Below, piece after piece: positions 44,301 to 57,000 of a stretch of 64,000 bases of DNA (the stretch's first letter is position 1; every line of letters starts with the position of its first letter). Source of the DNA: Primula veris (lineage: Eukaryota; Streptophyta; Magnoliopsida; Ericales; Primulaceae); NCBI GenBank assembly GCA_963682055.1, contig OY821744.1, forward strand, positions 9,588,835 to 9,652,834, in the 5' to 3' direction. The notes under the pieces were generated by a model that did not search any database, was not told the origin of the DNA, and worked only from the letters and a program-made list of their open reading frames with translations. Both the position numbers and the translations under genes were made by a program.

Positions 44301-47300
44301 CAGGAGAAACCTTATCTTAATTATAAATACCCTAAACATTAATGTATAAGCTAGGTCTTTCTTTAACCATGTACATACATATCAAGATGTTTGCCAAAAG
44401 TGCATGGTAAAGGAGTCTTGAAAAAAAAAAAACTCATCACTGCTCTAAATGGGCACAAAGGTAAGTAAGGTAATGCCAATTATGGACCACAAACTACCTA
44501 TAGTCTATAGATATGGAAAAAAAAATGGGTTTAAGAGATAAAGTGTTAAAATAGCTTAGCTTGGTCTCCTCAGAAATAGTCTCATATATAGTTAAGGGTA
44601 TAGACAGCATTTTTAGGATGAGGTGATGTGGGTGGTTTAGGGGCTCAAGTTTTATGCCGGTCCCAAAGAAAAAGAAGGTAAAAGTCTGGGAATTGTACCG
44701 ATTATTTGCAGTTTGGTCCCAAGTTACATGCAGGGTCCTTCCTATATCTTCAAGCCAAGTTGAAACCACAATTTAAACAAGAAATTACGTCACTAAATCG
44801 TAACTTGTTACCAGTTGTAATTTGGGCCTAATTATATAATTTATCAATCACATTTACATATATTTACTTGAAAGCCGGTGCGACCATACGTACGTGGCGA
44901 ATCCAGGGGTCATTAGTAAAATAAATATAGGGTGCCAAATAGTTATGCTAGCTAAATTTATAAAAAGTTGATTTAAAAAAAACTATTTTTATTTGTCTGA
45001 TTGAGTATATCGTTTCTCCCGATAGTCTACACTTAGCTTGCGATGCGTACATGTGGTCACTTAGTGCACTTACATATTTAGCATATTTGTGAAATAAGTT
45101 GTTTTTTCAATTCATATGAAGTATGAAAAAAATTATATAGATTCTCGCCCCCTCCCGTTTTCAATTCTTGGTTCTGTCTATGTTTGATAGCCGGTTATTT
45201 TATGTTGGTAAGTCTAAAAACAACGTTACGTTTTATGGTTTCCTTTATGTGAGGTAGTATAGAACTTATTCCCGCCTTACCATTCGTTATAATTTATTGA
45301 GAGAACGAACCCGCGCTTAGAAAGAGCCTTCTTGAGAGTTTTCTAGTTTAATAGCTTGTGTAAAAGCATTCATATCAGACCCATCAATTTTTTTTTTTAC
45401 AAACGTGGAGTAAAAATTCAATTTTTTGATATTTAGATAGTGATGTACATTTTATACTTTCATCAAAACATTCTCTCTATCAATAATTAACTATTTTAAC
45501 AATATATTTTAATATAAAATTTATATTTGGAGGAATAACATACAAATGATTAAAGTTGGGTTCATTGCTTATTAGTTGATGAGAAGTCTTATTTATTCTG
45601 TAGTTGTAAATAGTCATACCAGTCTTCTCCTAAAATAGAGAGTTCATTGTGAGCTTGATTTAGTTAATTTTTAGAACTAAACTCATCAAAATTATAGAGA
45701 AAATAGAATTTGGTGAGTGAGACGTGAATGCTCTAAGTCATTGAAACTAATTAGTTTCAATATTAATTATTAATTATATAAGAATATCAGTTCCACTGGC
45801 AACCGTGTTTAACCTTTAAATTTAAGTGAGTACTGAATATCGTTAACATTACATCCTCATGTGTTCCTGTGTTTTATTTATTTTTCACTTTTCTATTCCT
45901 TATTTTAAGATTTTGAATTGTGTTCTAGTTCCTCTATCGTTGTGTTAGTGCCCGTTCATAATGTATATACATGACAAGTAATTAAACACGATCAAGCTAG
46001 AGAAAAAGAAAAATATAGGAACTTAACAGTAACTATTACACCTAGTTTGGCAACAAGTTCTCATGTTATCATGGGACAATATAGTTTTTCATCTTTACTT
46101 TCCCTTTTTCAGTTTTCCTAAGTTAGAACCCCGACATGATTATTAACTTTAGGATCTCTAAACTCGGAAACAATCATATACTTAAATGAATAGGGAGGAT
46201 ATATATAATATACTTGAGACATCGAATATATTGTTAATTAGCCACTACGTAAAGCCACTTGAATTCGGAAAAAATCTTTCTTTTACCGTGTTCTCTATTT
46301 CCCTCAAAACCCTAACTATTGTGAATATTTTAACTGGTTTAAAAAAAATGTGTTCTTTTTTATAGGCACAAAGATAACTAAGATGTTTTCAGAGCTCATA
46401 TTTTCCGAAAAATATTAAAAAAATAAATAAATTACATGCATTACACGTCGTAACTTTTCCACCGGGAATTTATCACCGACAGGCCATCCGTAAATTCACC
46501 GTAAGGTTCTTGGCTCATTGCTCACCCATAAAGTTCTTGGCTCATTGCTCACCCATAAAGTTTCCATGAAAATGTCGATTGTTACATGCATGTAGGAAAA
46601 TTGCCAATTGTGTCATGGGAAGACAAAAATAATTAACTCCCGCACTAATTGATGATTCTCATAGAGAATCAGAAAATAAGTCTATTGGGTGGAAGTATCT
46701 GCGAGGTCATGTGGTCATTGTAGCTTTTTTGTTTTAAAAGGTCTTAAGTATAATTTTATTTCTGTATTTAACATGAATATAGTATTGATTAAAATTAATC
46801 TAAAAAAAACTATTAAGAAGATAAGCAAAAGAAACTGATCTTCCCTACTCAAATATAAATGATGAAGCAAGTGTATGATTTAATTTGAGATAATATATTC
46901 TAACGTCATGGTGTGGAGGGTTTCTACCAACATGGCAAATTGTTATTTTTTTTTAGTTCATCATTAAAATTACATGTTAGTCGGTCATCAAAGATAGTCG
47001 ACTTATTACTATGCGAAAGCAATGGTAATAGTAATTAAATTGATTGATTTGAGAGGACAACCACTATTTATAAGTATACAAACGTATGCATAGTTGAAAT
47101 GTTTTGACTACTTAACTATAAACTTTTATGCCTATCAACTTCGCTTGTTTTTATTGTTCCAGTGGTTGACATTTCATTTAAAAATTGATAAAACAAGTTA
47201 ATTGACCTCGGTTGATTAAGGGTCTATTATTTCTTATTCTTCGACATTATGGTATCCAATGTTGTGGCTTTTGTTAAAGATTATTATTTTAATTATTGCT

Positions 47301-49600
47301 TTTGTTTTTATCATTTATGAAGTAGAGAAGAGCGTGCATAAATAGGTTTAAATGTATGATGTCACATGCAAAAGTTCGGCTATTTTCATTTTATATTGCT
47401 TTTACTTTTTGCAAGGTGAACAACTTACATATGTGACGGCTAAAAACAATGAAATTTATAATACTACCTATAATTTGGAAATGGTTATGACACTTCTAGA
47501 ACAGTGAAATATGATGTCATTAGACATGTATTATTCCCAGTACCTTATAGAACCAAGTAGCAAATATTGCAATATTAGGTGTTAACCGGTTTGAAGCTCA
47601 TCCTAAAACCTGATCTACAATATGTTCAAAAAAATAAGAAGAGGAATCACATCTTAACGAAAAAAAAAAGAGCATAAAGCACAAAAGACCTCTGAAGAAA
47701 TATTAGTTGTGGAAGCCATGTTTTTGGGGGATTTTCCCTATGTTTTATATATATTTTGTTATATTGTTTGGTTTGCCATTTTTTTAGCTCTGTTATGAAG
47801 TAAATGACACGCCCTTCTTAGTAATTATGAATTTGTATTGCACATATATTGATAAACACACACTATCGAACTTTGCCAAAAAAACAACATAAAGTACAAT
47901 CACAACTGTATTTCTTAAAGTCTTGTTACCCTTAATTTCTTCTCATGCATATTCAAACCACCACTAGTTTGAATTTTTCATTAATTTTTTTCCTTCAAAC
48001 TTTCAAATTTCCGTACCAACTATTGTACCTTGTTCGATGTCTTAATATATACTACTAACATGCTATTAAAAATTATTCCAAACCAATACTACTATACTAG
48101 TAGAGTTTGATATCCTAGTAGTAGTAGTAATTAAAGGAAAATTATATTCTCAAATCGATTGCAATAAAGTTACCATACCTCGTTATTACTAAATAGTCTT
48201 CTGAATTTAGGTAAGATCTGAATTCTGAAATAAGACGATATTCATGGGACAAGGGAGTAGACATAAATACAGAGTATACTATATTCACATTATAATTCGC
48301 ACGTGAAGTGCAAAAACATCGATCCTATTTGAACCAGCTAGTGGATATCATATTCGATTCACACTATTGATATAATATTTCTTCATCCATGGAACAACAG
48401 TTAAAATCTAAAAATTTGGACCCAGTGAGCATTAATGTAATAATAACAACTATTAATATGCTTGCAGACAATAGGGAACATAACACATTACACATCCCAA
48501 AATGCATTGAAATTTGAAAACATGCAATATAATCCGAGGGGGTAGCCGTAATTTATCGCTATAAACAATGTCATTTCTTAATCATATAGCTATTTTCCTG
48601 GAATTTTATAGACCATGGAGTAGCTTATTTAATCTAATTATGACGGATTAGGAAAATAGTGTTGCATTTTTGGGTCTTTTTGTTTTAGATACAATGTGGT
48701 GAATAAAATACTATATGGGTAAAATATTTATTACGGGATCATTGGTGTAAATCAAAACCCCCCGACATGCTTTCCAAGTTCAAGGGAAACAAATCTAACG
48801 GGAAAAAAAGGCGGAAACATTTTAAGAAACGGCCAACCATAGCAATATCGAAATTTTATTTTGTATAATCATTAAAATGTAAGTTCATTTGTTTAGGAGT
48901 GTGATTTTTCTTGTTTTCTTTTTAATTCATTTTTATGTACTTATCTTCTATTTTTATTACTCCTATGTTAACTGTTATTACGAGTGGGCGTGATAAAGTT
49001 CGTGAACAAACTTAATTATATTCTACTCTTGGATCGTTTCATAGATAATTTTTTTGGGGGTAAGTCGTTCCATAGATAATTGTTCATTATTCACCCAACA
49101 TAGTAAAATTTTCAGTAAACTAACACGAAAATGGCTTAATAGTCTTGTGTCGATATGTTACCAGTCCTAATAAACCAAATATAATTTAAACTTTGGTCTT
49201 AAACAAATGAACCTGAAAATATATAGTTTAATTGCTTAGTTTAGATTTGTTATCAGTCATATTTACCAAATAGAATTTAGACTTTGGTCTTAAACAAACG
49301 AGACTAATGATATATCTTATGTAACTTTAAATTGGTCATGGCAACCTGATCATCTTTATTGGCTGCGGGCTACAACGGGAAGGATTATTATTATTTTTCT
49401 ATATTCTCGTTCTAAACTAATAGAGAATACCGGTATAAATTACAATGATGGATCCTTGTATTAATTAAAAATCAGTCAATGTAGTAATTTATTTTGTAAT
49501 ATATGTAACTTTTGCTTAAAAGTTTTTTAATTGATGTAACATAATTCTTAAAAGTTGTAATTTTATTAAGATACCTTTATCTCATTTTAGCATTTATATA
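41365..49600. other. Gene-poor AT-rich region with two short tandem duplications
   Basis: No gene was recognised. A 52-bp unit beginning GTTTCAACAAAGTATATATC is present twice in tandem at 44108-44159 and 44160-44211. A 27-bp unit, GTTCTTGGCTCATTGCTCAC plus CCATAAA, is present twice at 46506-46532 and 46533-46559. Open frames at 42679-42898 and 44494-44769 are short and without recognisable domains. A trinucleotide TAG/AGT run is at about 48115-48130. Confidence 0.4.
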
Positions 49601-50440
49601 ATTTTTTGGTTATGTATGTATAAAACTAAACCATCACCTCTATCCTCGTGTATATAAACTCGGCCGGTCAGTTTCCACAAACCATCGTACTAGTATAAAC
49701 CATTGTTTTGAAAAGCACATTTCGTTAAAAAAAAAAAAAAAAAAAAACTATATTCAAATCCTAATAAAATCTTGACTCAACGTTTAAAAAAACTTTAAAA
49801 GATCAAATTTTCGCTTCTTAATTAAACCGCTAAAAATGACATAACTGTTACAAAAACGCTCAACCTAATATATGTCCTTTTACTTTTAGAACACTTTTAA
49901 TATTTCCGTTATGTATGCATAAAACTAAACCATCGTCTCTACTCTCGTGTACATAAACTCGACTAATCAGTTCCCATGAACCACCATACTAGTATAAACC
50001 ACTGTTAACGAGTTTCACAGCACGAAAACTCGATTCAAAAATAGATAAAAGCTCAATTCGAAACTTAAAAAAAACATAACAAGATCAAATTTGTACTTCT
50101 TAGACCACTAAAAACTCGACTAATCAGTTTCCATGAACCACCATACTAGTATAAACCACTGTTAACGAGTTTCACAGCACGAAAACTCGATTCAAAAATA
50201 GATAAAAGCTCAATTCGAAACTTAAAAAAAACATAACAAGATCAAATTTGTACTTCTTAGACCACTAAAAACTCAGACTAATCAGTTCCCATGAACCACC
50301 ATACTAGTATAAACCACTGTTAACGAGTTTCACAAGACGAAAACTCGATTCAAAAATAGATAAAAGCTCAATTCGAAACTTAAAAAAAACATAACAAGAT
50401 TAAATTTGTACTTATTAGACCACTAAAATATTAAGTTATT
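49601..50440 (+). repeat. Tandem array upstream of LHW: 3 x 157 bp plus older flanking copies
   Basis: Three nearly identical 157-bp units start at about 49957, 50114 and 50271, with the period measured on ACTCGACTAATCAG. Each contains CCATACTAGTATAAACCACT and CACGAAAACTCGATTCAAAA. A diverged older copy lies at about 49655-49850, and the text before it (GTATAAAACTAAACCATC) recurs at about 49917, so a larger ~300-bp duplication preceded the 157-bp amplification. The array ends about 155 bp before the TATA-like tract of the LHW gene. Confidence 0.85.
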
Positions 50441-50594
50441 TAAGATTTGAAAATAAGTCTTACAAAAACAGTTTAACTAACATCTGTACTTACTTTTGTA
50501 ACACACTTAATTAAAAACATTGAGCTATTATTATAAATCACATGCTATCACTCTCTCCATTTGAGAGAGAGTATCAAACCTGACCGAGACTGAG

Positions 50595-50611
50595 ATATAT
50601 ATATTTATATA
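50595..50611 (+). promoter_or_regulatory. TATA-like tract of the LHW gene
   Basis: TATATATATTTATATAG is followed by GA-rich sequence and, about 180 nt later, a CT microsatellite (about 50787-50815) typical of plant 5' leaders. The transcription start is not determined. Confidence 0.45.
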
Positions 50612-50704
50612 GAGAGAGAAAGTGAGCTCAAAAGAAGAAGACATTTACATAGACACTATACAGTATACACAACCAGATAAATAAACTCATTAATTAAGCT
50701 GAAA

Positions 50705-50755
50705 ATGGGAAAATACACTTCAAACTACAAGCTCTTTGCTAGTGGGATAGAGTAG
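50705..50755 (+). CDS. Upstream ORF 1 of LHW, 16 aa
   Basis: A short frame in the presumed LHW leader encodes MGKYTSNYKLFASGIE and ends with TAG. It has a purine-rich context before the ATG and G at +4. It lies 262 bp before the main start. Whether it is translated cannot be seen from sequence. Confidence 0.4.
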   Translation: MGKYTSNYKLFASGIE

Positions 50756-50834
50756 CTTTTTTCTTTTTATTTTCTTAGTTTTTTCACTCTCTCTCTCTCT
50801 ATATATATATATTCATCACTCTATCTCTCTCTAA

Positions 50835-50939
50835 ATGGCAAGCAATGGTATGATATCGGTGAACTTGGGACCGGGAAAGAAGCGAAACGGAGGATTAAGG
50901 ACTAAACAAGCTGGAAGAGCCTCCTGTCGCGGGGCTTAG
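50835..50939 (+). CDS. Upstream ORF 2 of LHW, 34 aa, Lys/Arg/Gly-rich
   Basis: The frame begins MASNGMISVNLGPGKKRNGG and ends GRASCRGA-stop, 77 nt before the LHW start codon and in the same presumed leader. Balanced codon use, a fair start context (AAATGG) and a non-random, basic peptide set it apart from chance frames in this AT-rich DNA. Conserved-peptide uORFs (CPuORFs) have been described upstream of LHW-like bHLH genes in Arabidopsis. I infer that this is the equivalent but have not compared the peptides. Such uORFs usually reduce main-frame translation, sometimes in response to a metabolite. Confidence 0.6.
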   Translation: MASNGMISVNLGPGKKRNGGLRTKQAGRASCRGA

Positions 50940-51016
50940 ACAGTGAAATTATACATAAATACATACATACTTATATAAATCTTTGTATCTAAATTTGTTC
51001 TGACTTGGAAAAAAAG

Positions 51017-54000
51017 ATGGGGTATTTGTTAAAGGAGGCGCTGAAGACGCTTTGCGGAGTTAATCAGTGGTCTTATGCTGTGTTTTGGAAGATTGCTTGC
51101 CAAAATCCTATGTATGTGTTCTTATGTTTTTGGCTTTTTTATGATTTATGTTTGTGTTTGTGTTTTTGTTTTTGGGAAAGTTTTGTGGAGGGTGAAGTTG
51201 GGTTGTTTTGCATTTCTTGTAAAAGGATTGTTTGGTTGCATATTTTAAGCAAATTAAGGTGGATGTGTTCAGTCTGAGAAAAAAATTCTAGCTTTTTTTT
51301 AACCTTTTTTTTTTTTTTTTTTTGCATTTCTTGTAGAAGGGTTGTTTAGTTGCATATTTTAAGCAAATAAGGTGATCCGATTTGAGTCTGAAAAAAAATT
51401 CCTACCTTTGTGTTTTTACATTTTTTTTGTGAGATAAGTTTGTTAATATTTTGTTTTTGGAAAAGTTTTGTGGAGGGTAAGTTGGGTTATCTTGCATTAC
51501 TTGATAAAGAGTTGTTTGGTTGCATATTTTAAGCAAATAAGCTGGATGATTTGAGTCTAAACAGAAAATACTAGTACCTTTGTGTTTTTACATTTTTATT
51601 GTGAGATAAGGTTATTTTGGGGGGAAGTTTTTTGGAGGGTAAAGTTGGGTTGTCTTGCATTTCTCGATAGAGGGTTGTTTGGTTGCGTAGTTTAAACAAA
51701 CAAGGTGGATGGTTTGACTCAGAAAAAAAAGCATACCTTTGTGTTTTTACAAAAAAATATTTGGTGAGGTAAGTTTGTTAATTTTTTGTTTTTGGGAAAG
51801 TTATGTGGAGGGTAAAATTAGGTTGTCTTGCTTTTCTTGATAAAGGGTTGTTTGGTTGCATGTTTTAAGCAAATAAGCTGGCTGCTTTCAATCTGAAAAG
51901 TGAAAAGAAATGTTTACATTCTTTTATGATTTAAGTTTAAAATTTTTTTTGTTGAGAAAATTTTGTGGAGGGTAAAGTTGGGTGTTGTGCATTCTTGCTA
52001 AAGGCTAGTTTGGTTGCAGTCTGAAAAGGAAAAAAGTTCCATCCCACTCGACTTTTGTACTTTTCCAGGTCCTAATAAAAAAAAAAAAACTCTGCTTTTT
52101 AAGCTCTGCATTTAAATAATATTTCCATAATAAGAAAAAGGAAAGAACCTGGCTTAGAAAGGTGTAAATTTTCCATGGATATTTGTTTCCTTAGATGCAA
52201 TGGGGATAATTTAATTTAGGTCATACATAAAACTTTAAGCTAGTTAGCCAAATACACCGTTTCCGATAAGCAAATAAGCTGCAAACAAGCCCTATATGTG
52301 TTGAGGTTGAAGCAGTGCCATTTATTAATTTCTCTCCTTGCCATTTTTCTTTTCTTTTTTTTAATATAAAGGATTTTCGATTTTTTGTTGTTGTGATTTA
52401 TAAGTTCCTGTTTTTTATTTGACTTCTGGTTGGTCGGTGATAAAATAGACAATTTTAAGAAAAAGTTCAACTTGATACCTGCTCCAAAACTTTATAGCTT
52501 TTTCACGAGATTATATATTTTTTCTCCAAAAAGAACAGCTTTTAACAAAAAAAAAAACCTTCAAAACTGCAAGCACTGTTAAAGAGTATGGATGGCTTCT
52601 GTAGGAAGATCAGTAGCACATTTTTTCTTTACACTTGTGTTATTTGGTTATGGTTTTGAAAGGGGACTGGAATCTTTGATGTGTAGATAGCAAGGATTAG
52701 TCTTTTCATGCTAATTCTTTAACTTGAATATCCAAAAAGGAACCTAATCTTGATAAATCCTTTATTTACTTTTATTTTATGTGGAGATCTAGCTTCGGAA
52801 ATTACATTTTGTTCTCTGCTTTTCACAAATACGTTATGTGCAAAAATCCAAGCTTGTTCTTATACCTGGTTGGTGCTTCCTTTGTCTTGAGAATCTTTAG
52901 TGGGGAAAAGTAGAATTGTCTGCTGAACCCTTCTTTTGCAGCACCCTTTATAATGTAATTATCTTTTCAACCAGAACTCAAAGACTCCTGAATATCTAGT
53001 TTGAATATTCACTTCTTTATGTGTCAATTAAGGTTATAACTTATTACTTAATAATTGCTCTTGTTAGCAAATTGGCAATGACTTGTGTCTCCTATACGGA
53101 ACTTATTACAGAAGCTCAATCATATGAAATCCCTCACAGTAGCATTTGTCTATGGATGTTTTTGAGTAATTGATCTTTTTTGACCTGAGCTAGTTTTATC
53201 AAGGATTTTTTTAAGCCTTGATGAATGCAAGAAAAATGCATAGTTTCGACTTTCATTCACAAAGTATTATCCCAAGTAAACTTACATCTTAGATCTGTTG
53301 TTTTTCTGCAATCAATTGAATATTTATTAAGTAGTTGTAATTTCTTCACTAGGGAGGTTCCTTAGTATAATTTAGTCATTTTTCTCACTGAATTTGACTT
53401 TTTTTTATATGCTAGGCTTTTAGTCTGGGAGGAAAGCTATCATGTCCCGCTGTCAAGTTCATCTGTTGTGGGAACTTCTGTCAGTGAAAATTCAAGATTG
53501 CCATTTGGAGAGTGGGAAGAATGCTTTGTTTCTAATGCACCTGAAAATACTCGAGCTGGGTTCTTAGCCGGGGACATGGTTCCTTCACTAATGAACAAAA
53601 TGCTGTTGGCTAATCGCATCAAAATTATAGGACAAGGGTACTATATTTTATACTAGTTATAGTTTACTCTCTACTTTAATGCTTAATAAGTCAAGCTTTC
53701 CTAAATTTACAACCATTAGTCTAATACATATCTGGAAAATTTCTGTTTTTTAGACTTGTTGGACGGGCGGTATTTTCTGGTAACCATATGTGGATTCTTT
53801 CGGATAATTATAGCAACGAAACCCATCCGTCAGAGGTAAATTGCAATTTTTTTTTGGTTCTTCCTTTGTGTACTTTCCTTGTCTACAAAGTTGTGTGATA
53901 CCTGGTTTTATTAGTCATGTACAGAATTTCGATTATTGATTTACCTACTGTGAGTGGATGGAGATGAGTGTTGACTCCAAATGTATTTTATGTTTTATTA

Positions 54001-57000
54001 CAAATGTAATAGAAAAAACCACTTGATGAAACTCTTAATTTTGAGTGCTTAAGTTTTTTTTTTGTTGTTGGTGATTTTAGGTTGAAAATGATGTGTTCGA
54101 ACAATTCTCTGCCAGCATAAAGGTCCGATGACTCTTTTTTATCGTGTTCTGTGAATTGTCATAATTCCTGTCACTGAGCCTGTGTATGTTTCTTGCAGAC
54201 GCTTGCAGTTATTCCTATCTATTCACACGGTGTCGTTCAGTTTGGTTCTTCCTTCACCGTAAGTCATCTTTTTATCTCACTCTCGTCTTGCTACGCTTGA
54301 CTAATTCCGCTTTCTCAAATACTATTGCATGATTAATTTTTCTTTGATATCATTTGTGTATGTATTGCTTCTTAGTCATTTATTTAGTTAGTAAACTGAA
54401 GTTTCCTTTCAAAAAAAAAAAAACTGAAGTTTGTAGGTTATGACCTCTCAAAACCTCATGGATCGGGCCTCAAATTTTGAGTTTTAATATTTATCATTAG
54501 TGCCACTGTGCTCTTAATGTATTTATTTAGCATTCGAATCTAATTTACAGTTCAAGCTAGTGTTCCTGTTTTTGTCTAGTCCCTTTTTTTCTCAAAGAAT
54601 GTAACGTGTTTCTCTAGAAATGTCATTTCCGGCCTGCGAGTATGGATTCTCGGTTGCTTCTTAGTTATTGGTTCTGCAATTTGATGTTGTAAAACAAATT
54701 GAACCTTTTCCGTCTCAAAGCATACTCCAAAAAACTCATTCAAGAGACCCCAAAGTTGTCGTTTAATGTTTAGAAACCTATTTTACACTTGAGCCTTCTA
54801 TTCATCAACGTGTCTATGTTCTCAAGAACCGGTTTATAATGACAGAGGAAAGTACTCCTTAGCTATAGGATTTCAAAGGTACTAATAAGTAGCTTTAAAC
54901 ATTGAGCTTTACCTTAGCAGAGAACTTCATCAGTCTTCAATTAGTCATTGGATTTAAGTTTGCTAAAATGAAGTAAACTTTGTAGTTTTTTCATCATCCA
55001 ACTACAGACTCAGCATCAGGTCTATAATTCTTTTCTAGTATAATCTTTATAATTTCTCAACTAGTGTTCTCTTTGTATTTCATTCTCTTTACTGTGTTGG
55101 GTTTTGATGTTTCATATTACTGTCCCATTATCGTTATGAAGGAAGACTACTTAATTATTAATATTTTCCAATTATCTATTCAAGCCATCTGACTGCATGA
55201 TGATTTTGTTTGGCCAGATAATAGAGAATATGGCATTTGTGAATGATGTTAAAAATTTACTACTTCAAGTGGGATTTGTTCCTGGTGCTTTGTTATCGGA
55301 CAATTATATACCAAGAGAACTTATTTCGAATTTTGGAATACCTCAAGCTCACAATGAATCTAATTTATCAGTAACACATGTACAAACAAATCCACATGTC
55401 ACTTTTTCAAGTTTACAGTCACAGAATATGGCCTCAGATATCATTCAATCTCATGATGACATCAGCAAAATTAATTCGATCCCAATAAGCCTTCCTTCAA
55501 GCAACCAATTTGGAAACAATGGAGGAAAAGGAGTTGAGGTCATCCCTTCAAATCTAGAACCGTGGCTGAATCATCATTCTTTTAGTAATAATCAACGGCC
55601 TGGATTTGATGGAAAACAACCTTTTGTAGGAGAGAGAATCTTGTCTGACTCTTACCTGCAGGAGTATGGAATCGATGGTATGAGCTCATCTGATTGTATA
55701 ATATCTCAGTTAGCAACAAGTAGCGGAATTCCATTGCATAGATTAGAGGGGGATAACTTGTTAACATCACTTTTAGACCCCACTTTGGATATGCGTAGTT
55801 CAACTCCAGTTATAAGTGGACTAGATGACACATCAGGATATAAGGATACTCGTATGAAAGGAAAGATTGACGATGATTTAACAGAAAGTTCTTTTGGTTT
55901 TAACCATCTTATTCAAAACAATATGTTCGCAAATCAGAGTTCAATGCCCGAATCGTCAGGGGATGACTTGTTTGATATTCTTGGCTCGGATTTCAAGAGC
56001 AAACTATTTGGTGACAGCTGGAATGATTTTGTTAACTGTGGGTCCCTCTCAAGCTCAGGAAAATCTCAAAAGAACGTTTTTACACCCGAATATCATCAAG
56101 ATGATGACTTGAATGTATATTGTGTGAAAGAAAGCACTGACCATCTCTTAGACGCCGTTGTTAGTAAATTAAACTCTAGCTGTGTCTCTAGCCATACTAC
56201 ACTGACAAATGTTAGTAGCTCCTCTGTTGCTAAAGCTTCCGTCTCCGTGGGAAAATTAGCAGGAATTGGATCAGTATCCTTTAAATCTGAAAGAGAAGAC
56301 AATGGAAATTTCTCTCAAACGAGCTCTCTTTATGGGTCCCAAGTCAGTTCATGGGTTGAACAGGGATTACCTAGTGGGAAGCAATATAGTGGCGGTTCTA
56401 AATCAGCTGATGAAACGGGGAAATCAAATAAAAAAAGACTTAAACCTGGAGAGAACCCCAGGCCCAGGCCGAAAGATAGGCAGATGATTCAAGATCGTAT
56501 GAAGGAGTTGAGAGAAATTGTACCTAACGGGTCAAAGGTCACTAATTTCCAATCCTCTTTTTGTTGAAATTCTTTTAAAATGATTTGAGTACTGATCTAT
56601 ATTTATAAATGATTTAACAGTTGAGCATTGATGCATTGTTGGAGCGAACAATCAAGCATATGCTTTTCTTGCAAAGTGTAACCAAGCATGCCGACAAGTT
56701 AAAACAGTCGGGAGAGTCCAAGGTGAGACTATTGATGACTTTAATGCGGTTCTACTGTATTATATTGCTTGTTATATTTTCCAGCCAAGTTTTCACATTG
56801 ATGGGTGGATACTAGAATATTGCTAATGGATATATCACTTTTATAACCAGCCTCTCAGCTTTTAGAAATTAGAACACCTTGCTATTAGTTTTTATATTTT
56901 CAGACACGAATATATACAAAATTGAACAATTAAGATGCCGACATTTCAACTTAAGATCACTATTTATATACTAATTGCTTGGTCACAATGGTGTAGTAAA

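Noticed and set aside
49957..50427. CRISPR-like regularly spaced repeats
   Set aside because: The units are contiguous 157-bp tandem copies without unique spacers, in a plant nuclear genome.
55582..56487. Open frames in other frames/strand over LHW exon 6
   Set aside because: Shadows of the long LHW coding exon.
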